DNA of 64,000 nt, from positions 877,872 to 941,871 of the forward strand of contig NZ_LMVC01000002.1 of the NCBI RefSeq assembly GCF_001510655.1, in the 5' to 3' direction. Position numbers and translations under genes: made by a program. The DNA comes from Fictibacillus sp. FJAT-27399 (GTDB lineage Bacteria > Bacillota > Bacilli > Bacillales > Fictibacillaceae). Below the pieces are notes generated by a model. It was not told where the DNA came from, did not search any database, and saw only the letters and a program-made list of their open reading frames with translations. Of the stretch, positions 8,057 to 16,492 are shown one piece after another (position 1 is the stretch's first letter; every line of letters begins with the position of its first letter).

Positions 8057-8728
8057 ATGCTGAAAAAATTAACTCAATCAGAAACATTGGCAGAAAAGGC
8101 ATATCGTGAAATCAAGCAGGCCATCATCGAAGGGAGGTTTTCTCCAGGTGAACATTTACCCGAGGAAGCGATCGCTTCGATGTTAGGTATTAGCAGGACT
8201 CCTCTAAAAAAAGCCATTGAAAAACTATCATATGAAGGTTTAGTAGATTTGCGCTCCGGAAAGATCGCTCGAGTGGCGGAGTACACCCCCAATGATATCG
8301 AAAACTTTCTGCAGCTGCGTGTGCTGTTGGAGCCCTTCAATGTTGAACAGATTGTTAGAATACCAATCTCGGAGGAGAAGATGAGCGAGCTTGTTGAATT
8401 GGTGGAAGAACAGAAAAAAGCCATTGAAGATAACGATTTGTACCAATTTATTCAGCTGGATGCCGAATTTCACCTTTCATTAGCGAAGCTGAATCCAAAT
8501 CAAAAACTCCAGCAATTTATTGAACAACTGAACAATAACCTCCATCGCCGGTATCTAATACTGTCAAAGACATTGGAGTATGGTTCCAAAACGGCATACG
8601 AAGAACATGTATCCATTTTAAAGGCCCTTCAAAAAGGAAATCCAGAGGAAGCGGGTAGAGCGATGAAAACACATATCCAGAACGTTGAAAACAGGATAAG
8701 AGGGTATCAAGCTTCCTCTTTACACTGA
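8057..8728 (+). CDS. GntR-family transcriptional regulator, FCD subfamily
   Basis: The 223-residue protein has an N-terminal winged helix (AYREIKQAIIEGRFSPGEHL and then ISRTPLKKAIEKL) and an all-helical FCD effector domain with candidate metal or ligand residues (LDAEFHLSL, THIQNV). FCD regulators sense small organic acids and usually repress neighbouring catabolic genes. It lies between the importer and the aminotransferase, 55 bp after livF and 19 bp before the next gene, so it is probably co-transcribed and autoregulated through the palindrome at 3416-3443 (inference). Confidence 0.88.
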   Translation: MLKKLTQSETLAEKAYREIKQAIIEGRFSPGEHLPEEAIASMLGISRTPLKKAIEKLSYEGLVDLRSGKIARVAEYTPNDIENFLQLRVLLEPFNVEQIVRIPISEEKMSELVELVEEQKKAIEDNDLYQFIQLDAEFHLSLAKLNPNQKLQQFIEQLNNNLHRRYLILSKTLEYGSKTAYEEHVSILKALQKGNPEEAGRAMKTHIQNVENRIRGYQASSLH

Positions 8729-8747
8729 GTTAAGTTGGAGGTTCGGC

Positions 8748-9956
8748 ATGAAACATCTGGTGAATAAAAGGGTAAAAAAGTTAGAGGTCACAGGTATACG
8801 AAAATTTTCGAACATGTTAGTGGATTACCCCGAAGCCATTAATTTAACGCTTGGACAGCCAGACTTTCATACACCAGACCATATTAAGAACATAGGAATA
8901 TCCGCCATTATCGAAAATAAAACAGATTATACAATGAACGCCGGATTGCTTGAGCTGAGAACAGCCGTAAGTAATATTATGTATGATAAGTACAGGCTAG
9001 CCTACAACCCTGAAAACGAGATCATTATAACGAATGGAGCGAGTGAGGCGATCGATACGGCTTTCCGTACCATACTAGAAGAAGGCTGTGAAGTTATCTT
9101 GCCAGCGCCGACTTATCCAGGATATGAGCCGTTAATCGAACTTTGTGGGGCCGTACCCGTTTATCTAGATACGAGTAGAAACGGATTTTTACTGACTGCA
9201 GAGATGATAGAAAAACATGTGACAAAGAAAACCCGTTGTATCGTATTAACCTATCCGTCAAACCCCACAGGGAAAGTAATAGGTGAGGGAGAGCTCGAAA
9301 AGATCGCGCGGCTTCTTATCGATAAAGAAATTTTTGTCATTTCAGATGAAATCTACAGCGAACTGGTTTATGACGGAAGCCATCATTCCATTGCTTCGTA
9401 TTCTAGTTTACGTGCCAAAACCATTGTAGTGAACGGTATATCCAAATCTCATTCCATGACCGGTTGGCGAATCGGCTACGTCTGTGCACCCTCGTACCTG
9501 GCGGAGGAAATGTTGAAAGTTCATATGTATAATTCCGTTTGTGCTAGTTCTATCAGTCAATACGCTGCCATTGAAGCGTTAACTAATGGAACGAATGATC
9601 CATTGGAAATGAGAAAGGAATACAAAAAGCGGAGAGATTACATGTATGAGCGGCTGTTCAATATGGGGTTTGATGTCGTTAAACCAGACGGTGCCTTTTA
9701 CCTCTTTCCTTCTATTAAAAAGTGGAACATGAAATCGTTTGATTTCGCCATGCAGTTGCTTCGATCTGAGGGAGTGGGGGTGGTGCCTGGTGATGCATTT
9801 ACACCTTTCGGAGAAGGTTTCATCCGAATCTCTTTTGCTAATTCTCTTCAACAATTAGAAGAAGGATTAAATAGGATAGAAAGGTTTGTTAAGAATAAAA
9901 AAATCAATAGGGTTAATATTCCGAAAGGGCTAGTTCCTAAAAACCGTATCGAATAG
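8748..9956 (+). CDS. Class I/II pyridoxal-phosphate aminotransferase
   Basis: The 402-residue protein is a fold-type I aminotransferase of the aspartate/aromatic type: an early LGQPDFHTPDHI segment, NGASEAID, the YPSNPTGK motif, DEIYSELVY, and the PLP-binding lysine in GISKSHSMTGWRIGY, with the Arg near the C-terminus (FIRISF). It removes the amino group of an amino acid to give a 2-oxo acid. With an importer and a 2-hydroxyacid oxidase nearby, it suggests a route that takes up an amino or hydroxy acid and converts it to the oxo acid (inference). TTGGAGG precedes the ATG; a terminator follows at 9965. Confidence 0.85.
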   Translation: MKHLVNKRVKKLEVTGIRKFSNMLVDYPEAINLTLGQPDFHTPDHIKNIGISAIIENKTDYTMNAGLLELRTAVSNIMYDKYRLAYNPENEIIITNGASEAIDTAFRTILEEGCEVILPAPTYPGYEPLIELCGAVPVYLDTSRNGFLLTAEMIEKHVTKKTRCIVLTYPSNPTGKVIGEGELEKIARLLIDKEIFVISDEIYSELVYDGSHHSIASYSSLRAKTIVVNGISKSHSMTGWRIGYVCAPSYLAEEMLKVHMYNSVCASSISQYAAIEALTNGTNDPLEMRKEYKKRRDYMYERLFNMGFDVVKPDGAFYLFPSIKKWNMKSFDFAMQLLRSEGVGVVPGDAFTPFGEGFIRISFANSLQQLEEGLNRIERFVKNKKINRVNIPKGLVPKNRIE

Positions 9957-9964
9957 CAAACCAG

Positions 9965-10003
9965 AGGAGCTGTTTTGATTAAAGATGAAACAGCTCCTGT
10001 TTT
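9965..10003 (+). terminator. Intrinsic terminator of the importer-aminotransferase operon
   Basis: AGGAGCTGTTT (9965-9975) and its complement (9988-9998) form an 11-bp perfect stem followed by GTTTT. It lies 9 bp after the aminotransferase stop. Confidence 0.8.
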
Positions 10004-10500
10004 GAAGGATATGGAGGATTAAACAAGCGATTAGGACTAACAGTTATTTACTCGCGATGTATAGAAAACTAGCATTAAGTCGTTCTTTAAAGACACAACA
10101 GCGGCGCCTATGCTAACGGTTATAAAACAAGTCGGCTTTATTAATTACCCCTAGCCAATAGGTCTTATTCAGTTTGCCCTGAATCTGTTTTTTTTGTAGA
10201 ACATGTTGGTTACGCCTATACCGCCTTACCAGACTAGAGCGACTTGAGTGATTTCAATTACCTCCCAAACGGGCAAAAAAGTGACTTTTATATTGTTCCT
10301 CAAATTCCAGTCGATACCATGGTTTTAAGAAATTCCGCAAAGCGCCACCATTAACCTAGTTCCACATTGCAAACTCCAATTTGCACTTCCGCTTACTGTA
10401 CAAAAATTAAGTTAATTTCAGTAATATTCAAACTATTCCTTTACACTAGGTCGCTGTTTTTATATAATTTGCATTATTCATATAAAATTGCGGTGTTTAA
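10004..10500. other. Gene-free, probably decayed stretch
   Basis: No frame longer than a few dozen codons without stops and no recognisable protein was seen on either strand. A small hairpin (TTCAG/CTGAA) with a T-run occurs near 10170-10195. The last 60 bases are AT-rich and must contain the promoter for the OsmC-like gene. Confidence 0.4.
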
Positions 10501-10514
10501 GGGAGGAAAAAACA

Positions 10515-10970
10515 ATGGCTCAAACTTCAACATTGGTTAAAGTATCCGCTACCGGCAAGTGGGAATCCGGCGTTAAAACCAATCATTCTGTACGACAATT
10601 TTCCCCTTTTTCGATGGACGAACCTGTAGAATTAGGAGGTACTGATACCTCGCCAAATCCGATTGAATATGTGGCTGCAGCTCTTAATGGTTGCAATGGG
10701 GTAATGATTCCGTTAGTAGCCCAAGAAATGGGCTTTACTTTCACTGGAATTGACTTCAAAACGAGCGGAATTTTAGATACACGCGGACTCATGGGAGAAG
10801 AAGGAGTATCACCGCATTTTCAAAAAATTCGTTTTCAAGTGGATTTACAAACAGAGGAAAGCGAAGAGAGAGTTCAACAATTGAAACAAGAGGTGGAGCG
10901 CAGATGCCCGGTTTATAATCTTTTTGTAGATGCTAACATTGACATTCATACCGTTTGGAAGAAGAATTAG
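10515..10970 (+). CDS. OsmC/Ohr-family peroxiredoxin-like protein
   Basis: The 151-residue protein has the two conserved cysteines of the OsmC fold, in NGCNGVMI (about residue 62) and ERRCPVYNL (about residue 128), and the characteristic SPNPIEYVAAAL helix. OsmC-type proteins reduce organic hydroperoxides through the Cys pair. The ATG at 10515 follows GGGAGG by 8 bases; a TTG nine codons upstream is rejected. It is monocistronic. Subfamily (OsmC, Ohr or YhfA-like) is not resolved; the low similarity to Ohr favours an OsmC-like role. Confidence 0.85.
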   Translation: MAQTSTLVKVSATGKWESGVKTNHSVRQFSPFSMDEPVELGGTDTSPNPIEYVAAALNGCNGVMIPLVAQEMGFTFTGIDFKTSGILDTRGLMGEEGVSPHFQKIRFQVDLQTEESEERVQQLKQEVERRCPVYNLFVDANIDIHTVWKKN

Positions 10971-11033
10971 AATTTAGAAGCGTAAGGTTAATAATAGACA
11001 GTAATAAAAGACTCTTAGGTGGTGAGAAGATGG

Positions 11034-11083
11034 CTCCGGTTTAGGCTGGCCCTTCTACCCGGAGTCGGGGGTTAGTCACCCCC
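11034..11083. other. GC-rich structured block of unknown nature
   Basis: CTCCGG (11034-11039) pairs with CCGGAG (11059-11064), followed by GGGGGT (11067-11072) pairing with ACCCCC (11078-11083). The block is much more GC-rich than its AT-rich surroundings (10971-11312 holds no gene). It could be a fragment of a mobile element or a structured RNA; no family is recognised. Confidence 0.35.
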
Positions 11084-11237
11084 TCCTACTCGATTATAAA
11101 GCAAATTAGCTAATTTTGACCTATTCACCAAACTAAATATCTTTGTTGAAGGTATTAAATGTTATTACCAGTGCATTATGATTGTTAGCATTTTATCCAT
11201 TGATTTTTAATGATAAATATCTATATTATAAAAAATA

Positions 11238-11278
11238 AGAAAACCCCTCTCAAAATGAAACTATTGAGAGAGGGTTGT
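11238..11278 (-). terminator. Intrinsic terminator of the nitrilase gene
   Basis: On the minus strand AACCCTCTCTCAA is followed, after a 10-base loop, by TTGAGAGGGGTTTTC and a T-rich tail. It lies 35 bp downstream of the nitrilase stop. Its sequence and the adjoining GTCGAC resemble the large hairpin at 25903-25961. Confidence 0.7.
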
Positions 11279-11312
11279 CGACGGATATCTAACTATTCCT
11301 AACCATATTCTT

Positions 11313-12335
11313 CTACTTATTTAATACAGTACTTTCTGATTTCTGCAAGGTATTGTACGAAATACTTAAATCTATATTTTGTCCAGATTTTCTAACGGCT
11401 GGCTGGTAGTTTTGATTAAAATCAAGACTTAGTATACCAGGAACAGAATAATGACCTGCCGGGTCTACTGCGTATTTGCAATAAACGATCATTTCAAGGT
11501 CAATATCTGCATATGCAAAACCCTCTTCATTTTTCGGAACAATATTACTGATTACCGTACTCTCAGGTGAGATGATTTGTGTACATCCACCACCTTGCTG
11601 GATAATTTGTCTTTGATAATCATTTTGACAGAGTTTATCAATCATTTCTTGTGTAATAATTTGTGTAGACATTAACGTAAAGCAACCCGCTGCTGCTGAG
11701 TAATATTTACTTGCCGTCACATTTGGTCCTTCTGTAAATAGGGTACCTATGTTGCAGCTAAAGGCTGGCCATGATCCTACATGAACCTGTTCATTTAATG
11801 AATTCATTGCAGCAATATTTAATGGAATCATATGTTCCCAGCATTGGAGTCCACCTAAATTTCCAATTTCAGTGTCGAAAACCTTCATCATGCTCCCATC
11901 ACCTTCGCCCCATATGTAGCGTTCAGCACCTGTTGGCTTCAGCTTACGATGTTTCCCCATCAAATTTCCATTCGGATCAAACCAAAGTTGGGTGAGATAG
12001 AGAGAACCTCCGTCAAGTTCAGTTACGGAAACACAAACGTAAGTTCCAGTATTTTTAGCAGCTTCACTAATCTTGCTTACCGCTTTGCCTGGAATCTCAA
12101 CTGCGTTTTTATATAATTCTGCATAATATGGGGCACCATATGCGCCGGGATCACCTAACCAGATCCACCATGGGTAACCAGGAATAAAAGATTCAGGAAA
12201 AGCTACTAGAGTCGCTCCATTGTTTGCAGCTTCTTCTATCAATTTACATGTTTTCTCAACAGTAGCATCTAAATCTAGAAATACAGGGGCTGCTTGAACA
12301 GCTGCAGCACGGAATTTAGGATAAGTCTTTCCCAT
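11313..12335 (-). CDS. Nitrilase (carbon-nitrogen hydrolase family)
   Basis: The 340-residue protein has the Glu-Lys-Cys triad of the nitrilase superfamily: Glu48 in FPESFIPGYP, Lys in HRKLKPT and the nucleophile in LQCWEH. The PGYPWW and HRKLKPTGAER wording is that of branch 1 nitrilases, which convert organic nitriles to carboxylic acids plus ammonia, rather than amidases. Length (about 340) fits. TAGGAGG precedes the ATG. It is a single-gene unit with its own terminator. Substrate (aliphatic, arylaceto- or aldoxime-derived nitrile) cannot be told; no aldoxime dehydratase is nearby. Confidence 0.88.
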   Translation of the reverse strand: MGKTYPKFRAAAVQAAPVFLDLDATVEKTCKLIEEAANNGATLVAFPESFIPGYPWWIWLGDPGAYGAPYYAELYKNAVEIPGKAVSKISEAAKNTGTYVCVSVTELDGGSLYLTQLWFDPNGNLMGKHRKLKPTGAERYIWGEGDGSMMKVFDTEIGNLGGLQCWEHMIPLNIAAMNSLNEQVHVGSWPAFSCNIGTLFTEGPNVTASKYYSAAAGCFTLMSTQIITQEMIDKLCQNDYQRQIIQQGGGCTQIISPESTVISNIVPKNEEGFAYADIDLEMIVYCKYAVDPAGHYSVPGILSLDFNQNYQPAVRKSGQNIDLSISYNTLQKSESTVLNK

Positions 12336-12450
12336 AATTAAAACCTCCTATTATAATTTTGTGTAACTTTTTACGATTGGAAGTATGTAAAAGCAATAAA
12401 GCATAGATGAGAGTAATGAAAATTTGAACACCTGCATAAACTTATTATTA

Positions 12451-12464
12451 TGGTAGCGCTTCCG
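12451..12464. promoter_or_regulatory. Possible cre site upstream of the nitrilase gene
   Basis: TGGTAGCGCTTCCG keeps the AGCGCTT core of the CcpA-binding consensus but deviates at the outer positions. It lies about 116 bp upstream of the nitrilase start, so catabolite control is possible. Confidence 0.35.
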
Positions 12465-12730
12465 AATTTAAAGTTAATTTAAGTTTATTAGAACGGTACT
12501 CTATTAGTCAACATATATTATTCAAATTTTCCGAAAATACCCCTGATAGATAGATTTAGTTGTGAGTGTTAAACAAAATTCAGATGAGTTAGGGATATCA
12601 TGATCGACTTGAAACCACTATTTCAACCAGACGAAGGAAATAGATGCGTATAAACAGTGAAAGAGTTATAGCCAGCTGAAAATTTACGATTCGTAACGCA
12701 AAAGGGTGAAATACAAAAAGAGACATAAAA

Positions 12731-12752
12731 AAAGCAGACGCGCGTCTGCTTT
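12731..12752 (-). terminator. Hairpin with T-run on the minus strand
   Basis: AAAGCAGACG (12731-12740) pairs perfectly with 12743-12752; on the minus strand it is followed by seven T. No intact gene that would need it is visible upstream on that strand. Confidence 0.6.
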
Positions 12753-12756
12753 CCTC

Positions 12757-12865
12757 CTCCGGATCATTGAATGCTGGAAAGCGATTTATCGAGGAAAAAG
12801 CCAGACGATTTGATGAAAACAACCGAATTTTAAAAGAAATCTTTTCAAAAAGCAAAAAAAAATAA
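12757..12865 (+). pseudogene. Unidentified gene tail
   Basis: A plus-strand frame without start codon reads AGKRFIEEKARRFDENNR and ends with a lysine-rich tail at 12865, 21 bp before a strong terminator. It looks like the 3' end of a lost gene, but the family is not recognised. The rest of 12466-13078 shows nothing else. Confidence 0.25.
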
Positions 12866-12886
12866 AACATGATATATTTTCAAAGG

Positions 12887-12928
12887 ACTTGCAGGCTCGG
12901 TCATATGACCGTGCTTGCAAGTTTTTTT
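12887..12928 (+). terminator. Strong intrinsic terminator
   Basis: The outer arms ACTTGCA and TGCAAGT (12887-12893, 12916-12922) enclose CGGTCATATGACCG, followed by seven T. It suggests a former plus-strand gene immediately upstream. Confidence 0.75.
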
Positions 12929-13078
12929 GTTGCAATATTCTTGAAATAACATTTGTAATTGGATATGAAGTTCATGAGAAAAATGTGATTTACCATAGAA
13001 CAGTCAAATAGCCTTGGATGGTGGAATTACCAATCGATGCCATTGCGGCTGGAATGAAAGCACAAATTATTCAAACGG

Positions 13079-13436
13079 AAAAGGGTTTGAAAAGTATTTG
13101 ACACGGTAGGGGGAGAAAACCTCAATCGTTCTTTTGAAGCCGCCGCGATGCATGGAACGGTCAGCCATTGCAGCCCGCTCACCACATAATCTTTCACCAA
13201 TGCATGCAAAGGGGCTTTCCCTGCATGTCACCTTTATGAAATTAAACATTCTAAGTGCGGTAGGGCGAAAACATCATGGTGAGATTTTGAAAAGAGTTGC
13301 CCAAGTAGTTGAGGAGGGGAAGCTTCGCCCGCTCGTTGATTCCATCAGCTTTACGTTTGATGAAGTCTCGAAAGCGGACGATTACCTGGAGTCCGGGAAG
13401 GCAATAGGCAAAATCGTTTTATCTAACAAGTGGTAA
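13079..13436 (+). pseudogene. C-terminal remnant of a zinc-type alcohol dehydrogenase / quinone oxidoreductase
   Basis: One frame gives VFDTVGGENLNRSFEAAAMHG, the NAD(P)-domain end typical of medium-chain quinone oxidoreductases. After a stop and frame change, another gives LSPMHAKGLSLHVTFM and GKLRPLVDSISFTFDEVSKA, ending at 13436 with the family's usual GKIVL tail. The N-terminal two-thirds is missing and at least one frameshift splits the rest, so no active enzyme can be made. A terminator follows at 13505. Confidence 0.8.
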
Positions 13437-13504
13437 CGATTATCCTCAAGTCGTTCAGGTTTTGTACAGGTATTTTAAGTCTATTAACAGAAAAAATAGC
13501 TGGA

Positions 13505-13535
13505 GAACCCTTGTATTCAAGGGTTCCTTTCCTTT
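13505..13535 (+). terminator. Intrinsic terminator after the dehydrogenase remnant
   Basis: GAACCCTTG and its complement (13505-13513, 13518-13526) form a 9-bp stem with a 4-base loop followed by a CT-rich, T-rich tail. Confidence 0.7.
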
Positions 13536-13856
13536 TATGGAGATCCATAAAAGGATGAATGAAACACCTTAATAAATTTTACCCGAAGGTATCATACTAG
13601 ACTTGTTCTTCAGTTGGTTCTTGTAATGATCGATATATCCCTTTATAGAAGGTTTGAAAATGTTTGTGTTTCTACTTTAAACAAATGTTTAAATGTTTAT
13701 AGTAGTTAGGGACATGGCATTATCACTTTGTGCTATGTCCTTTCTTATTCGTTGGGGGTGTTTTCTATTTTTTTGCTGTGTAGCACCCAAAGAAGAATTA
13801 TGTTATAACCAGTTTTTGAAAATTATAAATGCCTCTTTTTTATTGAGTGATGCGAA

Positions 13857-14513
13857 TTATTCCCCGTAGCTTTCAATCAGGTTGGCCATATGGGCATAAG
13901 CACCACCTGCCAACAGAGCAGCTGCAACTAAAATAGCTTCTGATAGCTCTTCTTTTGTTGATCCTGCTCGTTGGGCAGATTTTGTATGAACGTCAATGCA
14001 GTACGGGCATTCTGTGGTATGGGCTATTGAAACTGCTATTAATTCTTTTAACTTTGCATTTAATTTTCCTTCTTTGGTTGCTTCAGTGCTGAAACGGGAA
14101 TATGCGCTAAAACCATTAGGGATTAATTGTTTCAAATTGGCTAACTTTTTAAGATTGGATCGGCGATAGAGGGTATCATTGGCATCTTGATCAAGGGCAT
14201 TTTGCATATGAGTGCTATGAGTAACTGCTCCTCCGGCTTCAAGTGCAGCTGTTACAAACACTGCTTCTACCAATTCTTCGAGGGATGCACCCGATGTTTT
14301 GGCATTACGGGTATGCACATCAATACAATAAGGACACTCAGTTGCGTGCGCCACAGCGACAGCAATAATTTCTTTATCCTTTTTTGTAAGAACGCCTTCT
14401 TGCATTACGGTTCTACTAAAATTTTCGTACGCTTGCTGTTGTGCAGGGGCTAATTCGCCCAGCTTAGCAAGATGACGTAAGTTTTCCCTTTGATATAAGT
14501 TGTTTGCCATCAT
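13857..14513 (-). CDS. Tandem carboxymuconolactone decarboxylase / AhpD-like protein
   Basis: The 218-residue protein is an internal duplication: residues about 1-105 and 115-218 each contain the AhpD-like core with ECPYCIDVH, i.e. the CxxC pair and downstream His of the peroxidase-type members. Such proteins act as thiol-based peroxidase partners or as gamma-carboxymuconolactone decarboxylases; the CxxC-H arrangement in both halves favours a redox role. AGAGGAA precedes the start. It stands alone between a long non-coding stretch and the SASP gene. AhpD proteins usually trimerise, so a fused two-domain chain may give a different assembly. Confidence 0.82.
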   Translation of the reverse strand: MMANNLYQRENLRHLAKLGELAPAQQQAYENFSRTVMQEGVLTKKDKEIIAVAVAHATECPYCIDVHTRNAKTSGASLEELVEAVFVTAALEAGGAVTHSTHMQNALDQDANDTLYRRSNLKKLANLKQLIPNGFSAYSRFSTEATKEGKLNAKLKELIAVSIAHTTECPYCIDVHTKSAQRAGSTKEELSEAILVAAALLAGGAYAHMANLIESYGE

Positions 14514-14840
14514 TTATATTCCTCTCTTAAAAAATGCTTGTTTTAAATTCAAAGTCCATCCTTTATTACTTCCTTAGATTCACCTTGGCCTGTTCCATTT
14601 TTTTATAATATCCATTTTGAATAAGAGTATTCAAAGCTTGTCAAGCCGTATTTTACTAGGAATTAAAAATCAGTAGGTATTTTCTTGGACACAGAGCCGC
14701 CTGCTTTTTCCTGCCTGGTATGCAGCTGATACCGGTTTACAAAACTTTGCGAAAAACAAAGAAAACAGGGAAAAGTGCAATTGTAGGTAAACCCTTACCG
14801 CACCATTTAATATAAAAATAGGAAACATTTTAGAAATTAT

Positions 14841-14871
14841 TGCATAAAAAATAGTTTAAATTGAGATGTTA
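14841..14871 (+). promoter_or_regulatory. Possible sigma-G promoter of the SASP gene
   Basis: TGCATA (14841-14846), 18 bp, then GATGTTA (14865-14871) resembles the forespore sigma-G pattern TGMATA / CATNNTA with one deviation. The predicted start would lie very close to the ribosome binding site, which weakens the call. Confidence 0.35.
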
Positions 14872-14895
14872 TGTAAAAAAGGAGGTGAGTACATA

Positions 14896-15117
14896 ATGGC
14901 AAATCGTAGTGGTGGTAATCGTAATCAAGTATTAGTACAAGGTGCACAACAAGCACTTGATCAAATGAAATATGAAATCGCAACTGAATTTGGTGTGCAA
15001 CTTGGAGCTGACACAGTTTCTCGTGCTAACGGTTCAGTAGGTGGTGAGATTACAAAACGTCTTGTTGCTCAAGCACAATCGCAACTTTCCGGAGGTTTTG
15101 GTGGAGCATCTCGTTAA
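14896..15117 (+). CDS. Small acid-soluble spore protein, alpha/beta type
   Basis: The 73-residue protein shows the alpha/beta SASP pattern: an N-terminal NQVLVQGA segment, the germination protease site EIATEFGV, and a [13 protein letters not shown] helix. These proteins saturate spore DNA in the forespore and protect it; during germination they are degraded by GPR, whose gene is also in this window (51428). The start at 14896 follows AAAGGAGGTGA, a very strong site. It lies in the accessory region and has no spore genes as neighbours. Confidence 0.93.
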   Translation: MANRSGGNRNQVLVQGAQQALDQMKYEIATEFGVQLGADTVSRANGSVGGEITKRLVAQAQSQLSGGFGGASR

Positions 15118-15171
15118 TTGTAGGTAATAATGTATAAGTTTTACTTCTCTTAAACAAAACATAAATAGATC

Positions 15172-15199
15172 AGGCTGCTAAAAAAATAGGTAGCCTTTC
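15172..15199 (+). terminator. Terminator after the SASP gene
   Basis: AGGCT-GCT and GGT-AGCCT flank an A-rich loop, followed by TTTCC, 55 bp after the SASP stop. Confidence 0.55.
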
Positions 15200-16217
15200 C
15201 GTATTTTCGATTCAAAACTAGATCTCCTTTTTTAAAAGAGCAAAGGGATAACAAGAGGAGGTCTACAATGGCGAAGCAGACTGAATGTTATCCCAATAAT
15301 CATTAACATCAACAAAAGGATAAATAAATATCCATTTTTTGTGTTAAATAAATGTAAATTTACTACATAACAATCGTTGTTTTGAACAAAAAATTTTTAA
15401 ACTGGATTTATAAATACCGAAAAGCTTCTTCACAACTGGCATCGAGCGACCAAACAATTACTGTGGTAAGGTAAGGCTCACGACAGTCGGGAATTAGATG
15501 TATGACGAGCAATTAAACTAACAACATTTAAAAGACCAAGATAAAAGCAAAGCTCCCAATAGAGGGAGCTTTTTCAATGGGATCAACTAATTTTAAGAGT
15601 ATTATCTGTCTCCCACAAATAATGGGCATGTGTGCCATCTACAAATTACCCGTTAAGCACAATCAAACAATTTGATGGAACCAGTGTTTTGCATTGGCGG
15701 TGTTAACCTATTTTCTTTGACATTTACAATTGAGCTGTCCAACACGAGACTGGTTATGCTTTTGATGATGATAGTTGATGTCAAGAGTTTACGCCATTTA
15801 TTACATTGTTGAATGTTCAACTTTCTCCCTTTAATCTGAATTTTCCATTCTAGTTAAAGAAGGTTATTGATGAATGAAAGCGCTTCTTATAAAATTTAAA
15901 TAGACACAAATCTATAATAAAAGCGTATCCCCCAATATTCAAGAAGGGACTTAATCACCACGTATCACAAAAAAATTATATTTTTACACAAGAAGCTTTT
16001 ATATTGGCTTGTACTAAAGAATATACAAAGAAGAGTATACCATCGTTAAGAGCCAATAAACACAGTGGAATGTATGACAAAATATGGTTGTAATAGATAC
16101 AACGATTTGGATGGTATCAGAGGTACAAGAAGATTCAAAATCGGTAGTTAAACATAGTGGTACCAAAAAACAACAGCAAAATGAAATTTATGGAAATAAG
16201 GAGAAAAGAGGGAAATC
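15200..16217. other. Non-coding, partly decayed stretch
   Basis: A strong ribosome binding site (AGAGGAGG) precedes ATG at 15268, but the frame stops after 12 codons (MAKQTECYPNNH), as if a gene start had been left behind. A degenerate repeat with a gene tail lies at 15551-15665. Nothing recognisable was seen in the rest. Confidence 0.4.
15551..15665 (-). repeat. Gene-tail repeat copy 1 (partner 25964-26075)
   Basis: About 115 bp match 25964-26075 with scattered differences and one 3-bp indel. On the minus strand it reads as a C-terminal end (FVDGTHAHYLWETDNTLKIS, stop), preceded here by an in-frame stop, and followed by a hairpin (AGCTCCC...GGGAGCT) with a T-run. It is a decayed copy of some gene end plus terminator, probably from a mobile element; the family is not recognised. 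Confidence 0.6.
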
Positions 16218-16352
16218 ATGAACGTAGAGATTGTTTTAAGGGAACTGATAAAGGACTTTGAGGAAAAGCTTAAAAGGGAGTTACTCCCAAAAGAAATCGA
16301 TTTCTTAAAAGACATTCTCTCCAATGAACGAGATGACGAAACATCCAGTTAA
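16218..16352 (+). CDS. Small hypothetical protein (44 aa)
   Basis: ATG at 16218 follows AAGGAG and GAGGGAAA. The predicted peptide is highly charged and helical (LRELIKDFEEKLKRELLPKE, acidic end ERDDETSS). No family is recognised. Its stop overlaps the stop of the convergent Sda-like gene by three bases, so antisense interference between the two is possible. Confidence 0.5.
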   Translation: MNVEIVLRELIKDFEEKLKRELLPKEIDFLKDILSNERDDETSS

Positions 16353-16492
16353 ATTCTTTGTAATTCCCTTTTTATATTTCTTTTTTTTAATTCTTTAGCG
16401 AGTAAGTCAATAAAATCCGGGGCTAACATTAGATTTTTAGCTTCAACATAAGCCTTCATTAGAGATTTGTTAGACATCTTGTCTAAAGTCAT
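16349..16492 (-). CDS. Second Sda-like sporulation histidine kinase inhibitor
   Basis: The 47-residue product (MTLDKMSNKSLMKAYVEAKN...) follows the Sda pattern: L-S-x-x-L-hydrophobic-x-A/S-Y-x-x-A, then DFIDLLAKELKKR, equivalent to DFIELIENEIKRR in B. subtilis Sda. Sda is a helical hairpin that binds sporulation kinases such as KinA and blocks phosphotransfer to Spo0F. AAAGGA lies 8-9 bases before the chosen ATG. The canonical sda is at 38907-39062. Unlike that gene, no DnaA box (TTATCCACA) was seen upstream of this one, so it probably responds to a different signal. Function is inferred from sequence alone. Confidence 0.7.
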   Translation of the reverse strand: MTLDKMSNKSLMKAYVEAKNLMLAPDFIDLLAKELKKRNIKRELQRI

